Origin: JAWLBR01 sp041687495
GTDB lineage: Bacteria > Bacillota > Limnochordia > DTU087 > JAAYGB01
Assembly (NCBI GenBank): GCA_041687495.1
Contig: JAWLBR010000110.1
Location: 1 to 8,844, forward strand
Length of the DNA: 8,844 nucleotides
Reading direction: 5' to 3'
The position numbers and the translations under genes are program-made. The notes below the pieces were generated by a model. That model was not told the origin of the DNA. It searched no databases and saw only the letters and a list, made by a program, of their open reading frames with translations. Of the stretch, positions 1 through 7,169 are shown piece by piece (within the stretch, counting starts at the first letter, position 1; each line of letters opens with the position of its first letter).

Positions 1-86
1 ACGAGCACCTAACGAGGGTCTCTTTTCCTTTCTCTAGACTCTATGGCCATTATACCTGGCAATTTCTGGACAGGCAATATCGTCAG

Positions 87-124
87 CTCTTGGGCTTTTC
101 CCTTCAGCATAAACAGTTTGCGAC
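87..124 (-). repeat. Degenerate terminal CRISPR repeat (trailer end)
   Basis: The last nine bases (GTTTGCGAC, ending at 124) are identical to the end of the canonical repeat, while the rest has diverged. The distance to the first perfect repeat leaves a 35-nt spacer (125-159), a normal length for this array. Terminal repeats usually decay at the leader-distal end. This supports reading the array on the minus strand with its leader to the right. The outer boundary is set only by assuming a 38-bp unit. Confidence 0.7.
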
Positions 125-159
125 GAAAGTGCATTTAAGGAAGCGCTGGGTGAGTTGAC

Positions 160-1095
160 CTTTCAGTCCCCTTTATCGGGTCAAAGTGGTTTGCGACTTT
201 ATCATACATAAATGCAAAGGTAGCTTCTCGATACTTTCAGTCCCCTTTATCGGGTCAAAGTGGTTTGCGACGTTAATTGCAACAATCGGCGGCGCGCTGC
301 CTTGGCGCTCTTTCAGTCCCCTTTATCGGGTCAAAGTGGTTTGCGACGATTAACTCCTTGACCGTATCTCGCACCGGCTCAAACTTTCAGTCCCCTTTAT
401 CGGGTCAAAGTGGTTTGCGACATCGGGGCATCCGGTACATTGAAGATGACTTAGGCGGCTTTCAGTCCCCTTTATCGGGTCAAAGTGGTTTGCGACTAGA
501 GGTTAAGGGACTCAGCCGGGCATTATTGCAACAGCTTTCAGTCCCCTTTATCGGGTCAAAGTGGTTTGCGACGTACAAAGGGAAGATGGTGCGGAACAGT
601 CTTTCAACACTTTCAGTCCCCTTTATCGGGTCAAAGTGGTTTGCGACTCCAACGGTGTCGGGGGCTATTTTTATGAGCTGTGGCCTTTCAGTCCCCTTTA
701 TCGGGTCAAAGTGGTTTGCGACGACCTAACGTAAACATGAACGCCTATGATTTTCAGTATCTTTCAGTCCCCTTTATCGGGTCAAAGTGGTTTGCGACCG
801 ATAAGCGCAGTGACAGGGAGGACGACGATGAATCCTTTCAGTCCCCTTTATCGGGTCAAAGTGGTTTGCGACTGAAGATGGGCAGAAAGGTAAGCCGATC
901 GATGCAACTTTCAGTCCCCTTTATCGGGTCAAAGTGGTTTGCGACTTAAAGTTGACTGGCGCTACGAGGAGCGAGTGGCCCTTTCAGTCCCCTTTATCGG
1001 GTCAAAGTGGTTTGCGACTTCAGAAACCAAATATTCAGGCCGCGATAGAAAAAGCGCCTTTCAGTCCCCTTTATCGGGTCAAAGTGGTTTGCGAC
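160..1095 (-). CRISPR. CRISPR array, 13 identical 38-bp repeats and 12 spacers (plus one degenerate repeat to the left)
   Basis: On the plus strand each repeat starts CTTTCAGTCC and ends GGTTTGCGAC. Copies start at 160, 234, 310, 384, 459, 535, 610, 685, 761, 835, 908, 981 and 1058, and I see no base differences among them. Spacers are 35-39 nt and unrelated to one another. On the minus strand the repeat ends in ACTGAAAG, the 8-nt 5' handle type left by Cas6 cleavage (the ATTGAAAC/G class). Mature crRNAs are therefore read right to left, in the same direction as the cas operon. A small CCC-GATAAA-GGG stem-loop sits just upstream of the presumed cleavage site. Cas6 from this locus is the likely processing enzyme. 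I recognise no spacer target. Confidence 0.98.
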
Positions 1096-1195
1096 CGCAA
1101 TGTGTGCGCTCCTGAAACAGGCCTCCTGTGGGGATTACGGCGGTCAGACTCTTACGAGATTTCCGCAAAAACCTCGAAACTCCTTTTTCGTTGGA

Positions 1196-1210
1196 AAACA
1201 CCGGGTGTTT
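1196..1210. repeat. Palindrome in the leader (7-bp arms, 1-nt centre)
   Basis: AAACACC and GGTGTTT are perfect inverted copies around a single G, about 100 bp upstream of the leader-proximal repeat. It could be a protein-binding site for transcription or spacer integration, but its role is unknown. Confidence 0.5.
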
Positions 1211-1281
1211 GCGAAATAAAAGGGTAAGACATGATAACGCATCATCGTGCTACTAGCTTTTCCCGATGGTAATTTGGTACG

Positions 1282-1305
1282 TGGCTCGCTTTCGTTACCG
1301 AGCCA
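1282..1305. repeat. Stem-loop with GGCTCG/CGAGCC arms
   Basis: The arms TGGCTCG (1282-1288) and CGAGCCA (1299-1305) pair perfectly around a 10-nt loop. It lies just beyond the larger hairpin downstream of cas5. No U-tract follows on either strand, so it is not a classical terminator. Confidence 0.5.
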
Positions 1306-1307
1306 AT

Positions 1308-1347
1308 GTGGGGAGTGGGGATGCGCACTTACATCCCCACTTCCCAC
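1308..1347. repeat. Long stem-loop immediately downstream of cas5
   Basis: Bases 1308-1322 pair with 1333-1347 over 15 positions with one G-U wobble, leaving a 10-nt loop. The core is GTGGGGAT paired with ATCCCCAC. It begins 3 nt past the cas5 stop codon. There is no U-run after it in either direction, so it may be an mRNA 3'-end stabiliser, a processing site or a barrier between the operon and the array, rather than an intrinsic terminator. Confidence 0.6.
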
Positions 1348-1350
1348 GTG

Positions 1351-2079
1351 TCAGGAAAGAATGCATCGTCTGTAATGCGTGTACCGGGTAGACGTTGTCT
1401 CTTGTCGTAAGGGCAGAGCCCAAGGGGTGAGGATCCTATGTTTGCCCAACCGTGATGATTTTGCCGAAAAGGTGTTTATCACATCGAAGTCTTTATCGGT
1501 GAGATTGCCAAAATCATCCATGTACTGGGTTAGGCCGTAACACCTTGGATCCATCTCTCCACCCTCATCTGGCAACCGCAGGGAGTATCCTTGCGGCAAA
1601 TAGCGTACGCGCCTCGTCTCAATTGGCTGAAAGAAAGAGCCTCGTTTGCCAAAGTAGTTTACGTGCCACATCAACTGTGCCATCCAGTCGGCCTCTCCCG
1701 CAGACATGGAGGCAATATCTAAAGCGATATCCATATTACCCCTGAAGAAGCAAAACTCGCGGAACGCAATTGACGATCCATACTGCACACCTTTCTCCCG
1801 TGATTCCCTCAAAACCTTCACGAAGGTGTGCTGGACTACCGCGTCCTGTGGAACCATCAGGCGGATATCCAGTCCCAGTAGAAGGCCGTAAGTGCGCCTA
1901 GCGTCCTCCTCTTTCCCGCATCTAAAAGCAGCATCGATCAATGCCATCTTCACCGCATATGGTGTGGGACATAGAAGTGTACTGCCTCCGCTGGACGTTG
2001 TTTCGGTGGCGCGTAGACTAAAGAGTGTCACAGGAGAATATGTTCCAATCAGCCATTTTGGCTCATTCATAGTGCTCAT
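1351..2079 (-). CDS. cas5: Cas5 family backbone/handle-binding subunit of Cascade
   Basis: The predicted product of about 242 aa is a RAMP-fold Cas5-type protein. In type I systems Cas5 caps the 5' handle of the crRNA and contacts the large subunit. The family-like features I see are the N-terminal strand (GTYSPVTLFSLR), the conserved-looking CPTPYAVKMALIDAAFR helix near residues 35-51, and the later segment FFQPIETRRVRYLPQGYSLRL. The position after cas7 in a cas8-cas7-cas5 string supports the call. The frame is open to an ATG at 2145, but that start lies deep inside cas7. The ATG at 2079 is 4 nt after the cas7 stop and has a GGGG run at a suitable distance; an ATG at 2070 is also possible. 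Assignment to Cas5 is firm from context; subtype is not resolved. Confidence 0.85.
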   Translation of the reverse strand: MSTMNEPKWLIGTYSPVTLFSLRATETTSSGGSTLLCPTPYAVKMALIDAAFRCGKEEDARRTYGLLLGLDIRLMVPQDAVVQHTFVKVLRESREKGVQYGSSIAFREFCFFRGNMDIALDIASMSAGEADWMAQLMWHVNYFGKRGSFFQPIETRRVRYLPQGYSLRLPDEGGEMDPRCYGLTQYMDDFGNLTDKDFDVINTFSAKSSRLGKHRILTPWALPLRQETTSTRYTHYRRCILS

Positions 2080-2083
2080 TGCC

Positions 2084-3034
2084 CTAAGCCCCAATGTCTT
2101 CGATGATTCGGCGCATTTCTTCGGCAAATTGGGATACCGATCCAAACTCCCTAATTTGCACCTGGTTACCCTTAAAAGAGTTTAACGTCTCGGTTACGCT
2201 GGCCAATTCCGCCCTATATTTTGGATTCAAGGGACTGGCAACTGGGGCTGGATAGCTCCCGTAAGACAGCGTAATGCACCCCTCAAGCCCCGTAATGTGT
2301 GGATGCTGCGTGTTTCGATGAGCACCAGATGGCTTCAGGAAGGCAAACAAGATACTCTGGAGAAGAGCCTTTGTCCGGCGGTTGATCTCATCATCGTCGA
2401 GAACCCTTTCCTGAGTTATGTCGTTGTAGCCTACCCTATACAAGTCTGCATTCATAACCACCGCATACTGACCACTGGAAGCTGGACGATGGAAGATGTT
2501 CTGACCAAGGTTACCTGACTCACCGGCTCCTTTACCACGGCCTTCCGGTACATATTTCACATGGAAAAAGCTCTCTGTGCGAGTAGACTCGGGCCTACCA
2601 ACTAACCATCCGATCTCCACGACAGATTTGCGCCCGATTGAACGTTTCTTTCCTCCTACCTCGGAGGTGATCAGGATACCCTCGAGATCATCGATCACGC
2701 AGTGCCGCACAGCCCCAGTCAGAATTTCCGAATCAGTTGCGTCCTTCTCGAACGCTGCAGCAAACTCCGTGTCAGCACCAACTCGATTGGCATCAAGCTT
2801 CTTACAGCCATCACAGAGGCTTAGCCCCTCGTCCACAGCTATACTCTGCAGATGAGCAGCCTGAATGTGCTTGAACATATCACCGCTAATCGCGTTGACC
2901 GTCTGCAGTTCCCCCGCTTCGTCGACTATCTGTACTTGTCGGGTCTGCAGATAGTTTCCTTCAGCGCCCTCGTTATTCAACGAGTGTAGATTGATGGTGG
3001 CGAGTGCTGATACCGCAATTCCACTAAGGTTCAA
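2084..3034 (-). CDS. cas7: Cas7 (DevR/Cst2-like) crRNA backbone subunit
   Basis: The product is about 316 aa, from a TTG start. Cas7 polymerises along the crRNA spacer to form the Cascade filament. Family features are the N-terminal NLHSLNNEG (residues 15-23), ISGDMFKH (49-56), a CDGC pair of cysteines (74-77), a central SIGRKSVVEIGWLVG segment (132-146), and QNIFHRPASSGQYA followed by DLYRVGYN (178-204). This pattern matches the DevR/Cst2 branch of Cas7. The frame continues to an ATG at 3094, but GGAGGTG at 3047-3041 lies 6 nt before the TTG at 3034. The family's usual N-terminus also begins here, so I chose TTG. The start overlaps the end of cas8 by 11 nt, implying translational coupling. 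The cas5 start follows 4 nt after its stop. Confidence 0.93.
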   Translation of the reverse strand: MNLSGIAVSALATINLHSLNNEGAEGNYLQTRQVQIVDEAGELQTVNAISGDMFKHIQAAHLQSIAVDEGLSLCDGCKKLDANRVGADTEFAAAFEKDATDSEILTGAVRHCVIDDLEGILITSEVGGKKRSIGRKSVVEIGWLVGRPESTRTESFFHVKYVPEGRGKGAGESGNLGQNIFHRPASSGQYAVVMNADLYRVGYNDITQERVLDDDEINRRTKALLQSILFAFLKPSGAHRNTQHPHITGLEGCITLSYGSYPAPVASPLNPKYRAELASVTETLNSFKGNQVQIREFGSVSQFAEEMRRIIEDIGA

Positions 3035-3440
3035 CTGTAGCACCTCCGACTGTCTGGGTAACTTCTGTTTTCCGGCTATTTCTTGCGTAACCATAGGCTA
3101 AGAGCAACGCTGAAATCAGCTCAGATCCGTGCTTCTCAATCAGAAATATCACATTGTTGAGGTCGTCTTCCGTGACGTAATGGCGATACATTATGTCGCG
3201 GTCCATTTCCGCTGCTCGCTGGGTCTCAGAGTTGTACTCCTGGACGAACTCAGCCACAGCGATGACGAACTCCTCTTTTCGTTTCGCCTTGCGTCTCCAG
3301 TCTTGAGCCAAACCATATTTCACCTGGAAAGTACTCGGCTTTCCCTTTCGACTTTGTAGATCTATCGTTGACTTGCGGATGGCCTTAGCAATCTGCCGAA
3401 ATCCGACGTCATCGATGATCTCTTCGAGTTTGTAGCTCAT
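3024..3440 (-). CDS. Possible internally translated Cas11 small subunit within cas8
   Basis: An in-frame ATG at codon 424 of cas8 is preceded by AGGGGGG (3452-3446) with a 5-nt gap, a fair Shine-Dalgarno site when G-U pairs are allowed. The resulting 138-aa product begins MSYKLEEIIDDVGF and is almost wholly helical and basic-acidic mixed, the size and character of Cas11 small subunits. Types I-B, I-C and I-D are known to make Cas11 by internal initiation in the large-subunit gene. No separate cas11 is present here, which makes the idea more likely. The start site is inferred only. Confidence 0.45.
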   Translation of the reverse strand: MSYKLEEIIDDVGFRQIAKAIRKSTIDLQSRKGKPSTFQVKYGLAQDWRRKAKRKEEFVIAVAEFVQEYNSETQRAAEMDRDIMYRHYVTEDDLNNVIFLIEKHGSELISALLLAYGYARNSRKTEVTQTVGGATVEP

Positions 3441-4709
3441 TAAAACCCCCCTAACCACGTCTTCACTAAAGACATAAGCAGGCTTACTCTGACTGCGCAG
3501 CTGCATCAACCGAATCGCATACATGGACAAAAAATCAAGGAGCTCAGAAAGCCTACCGGTGGACAGCGCAGCACGATACTGAATCAGAATTTCCATATCG
3601 CTACTGCTATCTTCTTTCAACGTTGCCACGCATTTGCGATGCTCCTCCAACATGTCTTCCCAAGCTCGGCGCTCCTCCACGGAACTGATGGGAAGCCAAC
3701 CAGGCAATCCGAGGAACGAGACATTGGTTACAGCCGATGCACTTCCCAAGCTGGTGAAGTATGCAACGTGAATTCCCTTAATAACCGCACTTGGTAGCTT
3801 CAGGAGCCCGAGGCTAACCTCAGACTCAAAGGGGGAATGCTGCACCAGTTCTCGCAAGGTTCCGTGTACTGCTGCGATATCCAGCTTGACAGGGCCTCCT
3901 GCCAATCGAAGCAACCCTTCTCGTATTCGGATGACCACTCCCAGTTCCACATCTTCCGGAGCTATAACGGCTAGTTTGTTGTCCGACTGCCCCGGTCCCG
4001 TAAAATAACCCACCATGCCCACGTACATGCCTTGGTACTTTAGCCACTCCCTGAACCAGTCCAGCATAGACTTTGGAAAGGACCCAAGGCCGGTGCCGCT
4101 CGCCTTAGTTCGGTTAGTCCCCTTACCTATCACCGGGTTGAACATCTGCAGAGGTGAAATAGCGTTCATTAGTCGTTTTCCGTCTACCAGCTCAGGCTCG
4201 ACGTCGTCAAAGCCCAACCGCCAAGCAAGCCAGGCTGGTAGATCTTTGGCCTCGGCAATGGCCCACCAGAGCTGGTTAAAAGCGGTCGAGCCCTTACGCA
4301 TGGTATTGAGAGTCTTGACTAGCCCAAGTTCAGCAGACGGAGCTTGTCCAATTGAGTCATCGTCAGCCCCCTTTAGTTCATTTCGTCGCTGCCTCCCCTG
4401 ACGCCAAATACGCTCCCGTTCTCTTTCAGCTGCATAGTGAAAGACTCTACCTTCCGCAGGTACAACCTCGCCTTTGGTGTTCAGCTCAATGAAGGGATAG
4501 CAAGGAGAGACTTTCCAGTTCAGAACATCGTCCCTCGTCAACTCAGGAGTTACAGTCACCACATACCGAGCACCTTCGTCGCTGATTCTGACGCTGCTGG
4601 AGTTGGGGTGAATACTGCGAATAAGATGAGCTAGACCCAATACCTCCAGAGTATCAGCGTAGGTGCGGGATCTCTTGGCCAGGGAGAACTCACTTAACTG
4701 CGTCCTCAT
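3024..4709 (-). CDS. cas8: Cas8-like large subunit of a type I Cascade (subtype unassigned)
   Basis: This is a 561-aa protein between cas3 and cas7, the usual place of the large subunit that reads the PAM and recruits Cas3. I do not recognise a standard Cas8 subfamily with certainty. Visible landmarks are an LWWAIAEAKDLPAWLAWRLGF stretch (147-167), QMFNPVIGKGTNRTKASG (188-205), and an LPGWLP turn (335-340). From about residue 420 the C-terminus is strongly helical and charged and looks like a fused small subunit (Cas11). The ATG at 4709 has a perfect AAGGAGGTGA ribosome-binding site 7 nt upstream, which contains the cas3 stop codon. The size and neighbours fit Cas8a/b-type proteins. Calling it Cas8 is inference from position, length and architecture; another large-subunit class is possible. 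Confidence 0.8.
   Translation of the reverse strand: MRTQLSEFSLAKRSRTYADTLEVLGLAHLIRSIHPNSSSVRISDEGARYVVTVTPELTRDDVLNWKVSPCYPFIELNTKGEVVPAEGRVFHYAAERERERIWRQGRQRRNELKGADDDSIGQAPSAELGLVKTLNTMRKGSTAFNQLWWAIAEAKDLPAWLAWRLGFDDVEPELVDGKRLMNAISPLQMFNPVIGKGTNRTKASGTGLGSFPKSMLDWFREWLKYQGMYVGMVGYFTGPGQSDNKLAVIAPEDVELGVVIRIREGLLRLAGGPVKLDIAAVHGTLRELVQHSPFESEVSLGLLKLPSAVIKGIHVAYFTSLGSASAVTNVSFLGLPGWLPISSVEERRAWEDMLEEHRKCVATLKEDSSSDMEILIQYRAALSTGRLSELLDFLSMYAIRLMQLRSQSKPAYVFSEDVVRGVLMSYKLEEIIDDVGFRQIAKAIRKSTIDLQSRKGKPSTFQVKYGLAQDWRRKAKRKEEFVIAVAEFVQEYNSETQRAAEMDRDIMYRHYVTEDDLNNVIFLIEKHGSELISALLLAYGYARNSRKTEVTQTVGGATVEP
3035..3047 (-). promoter_or_regulatory. Ribosome-binding site that fixes the cas7 TTG start
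   Basis: GGAGGTG (3047-3041) is followed by ctacag and then TTG (3034-3032). No comparable site precedes the upstream ATG at 3094. The site lies inside the last codons of cas8. Confidence 0.7.
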
Positions 4710-4716
4710 GGTGTTC

Positions 4717-4726
4717 TCACCTCCTT
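4717..4726 (-). promoter_or_regulatory. Consensus Shine-Dalgarno of cas8 overlapping the cas3 stop
   Basis: On the minus strand this reads AAGGAGGTGA, a 10-base match to the anti-Shine-Dalgarno complement. Its final TGA is the cas3 stop codon, and the cas8 ATG follows after 7 nt. It suggests efficient, coupled translation of the large subunit. Confidence 0.85.
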
Positions 4727-7164
4727 CCCATCTTCTGTGCTTCAGAGGCGGCCTGATCGGCCAGCCGAAGCATTCTCACCAAGTGGAAGTACAACAGCCA
4801 ACCTTGACGGTTCTGTCCTGCCAGACCAGAAAGAACTAACTCTTGAAACCGTCTTCTAGCATCTGGATTCTCCACAGGCTGGATCCACCTCAGATCCGGG
4901 AAAAGAGCCTGAACCAAGAGCGGCGCGTGTTGTTCCAGTGCAATAGCTTGCACGGTGGTACCCGCCCCTCCATGGTGCGTGGCAATGGACAACAGAACAG
5001 CTGCCATAGCCTGCCGTGATAGATTATCCGATAGACCCATAGCAGAAATGGCTTGTGTAACGAAGGCTGCGGACGCGAACGCCCCCTCTCCCCCATGGGG
5101 ATTCGGTCGATATGGATACTCCCGGGACATCCTGATTTCATGTCTGTTATCAACGCGAGTATGAGCCAGCGGCTCCACGCACACTAGGTTCAGGTCATCG
5201 GGATGGTAGTCTTCCAGCCATCGGCGGTACGCCCGCTGGTTAAAAACAGAGAGCTTTCCCACATCATGAAGTCCAACTGTTAGGTCTTCCAGCCTAGTTA
5301 GCACACTCATACTGATACCTAACAGGTTGCCTAGACGCTCCCGAGCAGCAGGTATCTGCTTTCTCTGAGTGGAAGCAGCTAGCAAGGCTGTCCGTGCATG
5401 CTCCAGCCAAGTCTCCGTTGTATAGCAGTAGTCTTTGTGATTTCTGGATTGGGGCTGGACCGCTATGCATTCAATGTCCCCAGGAACCCCTAACCTAAGC
5501 CCGAGCTCTTCTGTGTATGAAGCACTCCATGACGGTAGGGCGATAGTACCCACGGCCTTCACGGCTTGCTCAGGGCTGATTGGCACCCATTCGTCACTGC
5601 TATTTTCAGCGTTATACCGGTACACCTTAATTGGGCACTCTGGCTGATCTGTTAGGTAGCGTAGATAACCCAAGCTTTGTCGTGGAATAGAAATGAACTG
5701 GGGCCGTTGAAGCAGGTCGAGGTTTTCGGGCTGAGATGTGAGCAAGACAGATACAGAATCTACGTCGCGAACGGCTTCACGCAAGTAACTATCAACGTTT
5801 CCAGCACCAAGAGTAGCCCATAGCCGGTCAACTTGGTCTGCCCTATCGCTCACCCAACTCGACAGCGACTCCGCCAGCAGAGTATCCGAGCAGCTGTGAA
5901 CCGCATCAACAAACTGCTCTTCGTCCAGAGCGGACATAACTTGACCGGACGCTTTTTCTAGATACTGCCTGGTTCTGGTCAGAGTCTTCCAGTTCTTCTC
6001 CCACATGTTGTAAGGAGCAGTCGCCCAATTTCCCCTCCGGTTGTTTGGGAGGTCATAGACCAGTACTTCTCCACCGTTACGTGGGGTGCCATAGCGGGCA
6101 CATCTGCCAGCCCGCTGTACCACGGAGTTTGCCGGGCAGAGATCCGTATGTAACACATCGGCACTTATGTCAAGCCCGGCTTCAATCACTTGCGTGGCAA
6201 CAACGATAACATCTCCCTCATGTGCGTCAGGTCCTAGCAACTTCCTGATCAGCTTCTCTTTATCGACTCGATGATGGGCATAGAAGCGATTGTGTATGAG
6301 GATCACTTGACAGTTGGGGTGGGATTGGGCAGCCAGCGCCCGGACGTCCATGAATAGCTCTTGTGCTCGGGCCACAGTGTTGCATACAACAATGGTCCTG
6401 TTCTTATGGTGTCTGACAATATCTGTCGCTTCTATGGGGCGGCCTACCCACGTATATTTCCTTTCCTTGTCTCTGTGCGCTGGTAACGCTGACAGATCGT
6501 CGGCAGTCAGTGTTACAATTTCAGCGTCGATGGCTCCGGCGATGGTCTCTGTCGCAGTCTGTGACAGAGTTGCCGTCATGAGCAAGAACTGAGAGAGACC
6601 CTTTAGTCGCCTGGCCATCTCGATAAGCGTTACCAAGGCGCCATTAGATTCAAGTAGATGTACTTCATCAAAAATGATGAGTTTCCCAAGTAAAGCTCCC
6701 AGATTAATGTTGCTTTGTCCCGACGATAGTGCAACTGGTCTAGCTAGATATGCCGTCAATACCTGATCAATAGTAGACACAATCACCTCGCCCCTCAAGT
6801 GAGGATCATATCCCTGTCCTCCCATTTGAATGGTGAGGCTCAAAGTGCTGGCCTCATCCTTTCGAACAGGGTCGTCACTGACCGCTAGTATCCGGCTAAG
6901 GCCGCAGTGCAAAGAGTCGTGAATATCTGACCCCAAAGCGCGCAAAGGTACTGCGTATATGACCCCGTCAAGCCTTGATGCCAAATGAACCCGCTCATAG
7001 AGAAATCCCAGTATTGCGGCCCAGGTTTTCCCTGCACCAGTGGGCGCTCTGAGAACTACGTTACGGCCAGTCGTCACATGCTTCATCACCTGAGTCTGAA
7101 AAGAACGCAGTGTTGCTTCCCGGTTGTCCAGTATTCTTTGAAAGAATCCACTGTACTCATCCAT
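4717..7164 (-). CDS. cas3: Cas3 helicase-nuclease with C-terminal HD domain
   Basis: An 815-aa protein that should unwind and degrade DNA bound by Cascade. The helicase comes first. Walker A is APTGAGKT (40-47), the DExH box DEVH (166-169), motif III MTATL (196-200), motif V VVATQVIEAGLDIS (321-334) and motif VI QRAGRCAR (350-357). The HD nuclease is at the C-terminus: LEHAR with H589, GLHDVGK with H633/D634, NPHGGEGAF with H690, ATHHGG with H730/H731, and LADQAAS with D803. All metal-ligand positions I expect seem present, so both activities are probably intact. Most Cas3 proteins are HD-helicase. The helicase-HD order is known from type I-G (formerly I-U), but the other genes here are not of that type. 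The ATG lies 5 nt after the cas6 stop with GGGGGT upstream. Confidence 0.96.
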   Translation of the reverse strand: MDEYSGFFQRILDNREATLRSFQTQVMKHVTTGRNVVLRAPTGAGKTWAAILGFLYERVHLASRLDGVIYAVPLRALGSDIHDSLHCGLSRILAVSDDPVRKDEASTLSLTIQMGGQGYDPHLRGEVIVSTIDQVLTAYLARPVALSSGQSNINLGALLGKLIIFDEVHLLESNGALVTLIEMARRLKGLSQFLLMTATLSQTATETIAGAIDAEIVTLTADDLSALPAHRDKERKYTWVGRPIEATDIVRHHKNRTIVVCNTVARAQELFMDVRALAAQSHPNCQVILIHNRFYAHHRVDKEKLIRKLLGPDAHEGDVIVVATQVIEAGLDISADVLHTDLCPANSVVQRAGRCARYGTPRNGGEVLVYDLPNNRRGNWATAPYNMWEKNWKTLTRTRQYLEKASGQVMSALDEEQFVDAVHSCSDTLLAESLSSWVSDRADQVDRLWATLGAGNVDSYLREAVRDVDSVSVLLTSQPENLDLLQRPQFISIPRQSLGYLRYLTDQPECPIKVYRYNAENSSDEWVPISPEQAVKAVGTIALPSWSASYTEELGLRLGVPGDIECIAVQPQSRNHKDYCYTTETWLEHARTALLAASTQRKQIPAARERLGNLLGISMSVLTRLEDLTVGLHDVGKLSVFNQRAYRRWLEDYHPDDLNLVCVEPLAHTRVDNRHEIRMSREYPYRPNPHGGEGAFASAAFVTQAISAMGLSDNLSRQAMAAVLLSIATHHGGAGTTVQAIALEQHAPLLVQALFPDLRWIQPVENPDARRRFQELVLSGLAGQNRQGWLLYFHLVRMLRLADQAASEAQKMGRR

Positions 7165-7169
7165 CTGCG

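Larger units (their letters stand above)
1096..1350 (-). promoter_or_regulatory. Probable CRISPR leader and cas5-array intergenic region
   Basis: These 255 bp lie between the cas5 stop and the leader-proximal repeat, on the side expected from crRNA orientation. The half nearer the array contains A/T-rich runs, a 7-bp palindrome (1196-1210) and a short repeat-like segment at 1207-1214. The half nearer cas5 holds two stem-loops (1282-1305 and 1308-1347). I could not pick a convincing -35/-10 pair, so the array promoter within it is not located. Transcription from the cas operon might also read through. Confidence 0.65.

Noticed and set aside
1..86. Left edge outside the array
   Set aside because: No frame, hairpin or repeat that I can support; the trailer presumably lies here.
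277..1227. Open frames across the array with repeated peptides such as LSVPFIGSKWFAT
   Set aside because: They are the 38-bp repeat and spacers read as protein; there are no ribosome-binding sites and the frames stop at random spacers.
1308..1347. Rho-independent terminator of the cas operon
   Set aside because: The stem is strong, but no T-run follows it on the minus or plus strand.
2080..2145. Cas5 start at the ATG at 2145
   Set aside because: It would overlap cas7 by about 60 nt and add a non-family N-terminus; ATG 2079 fits the operon spacing.
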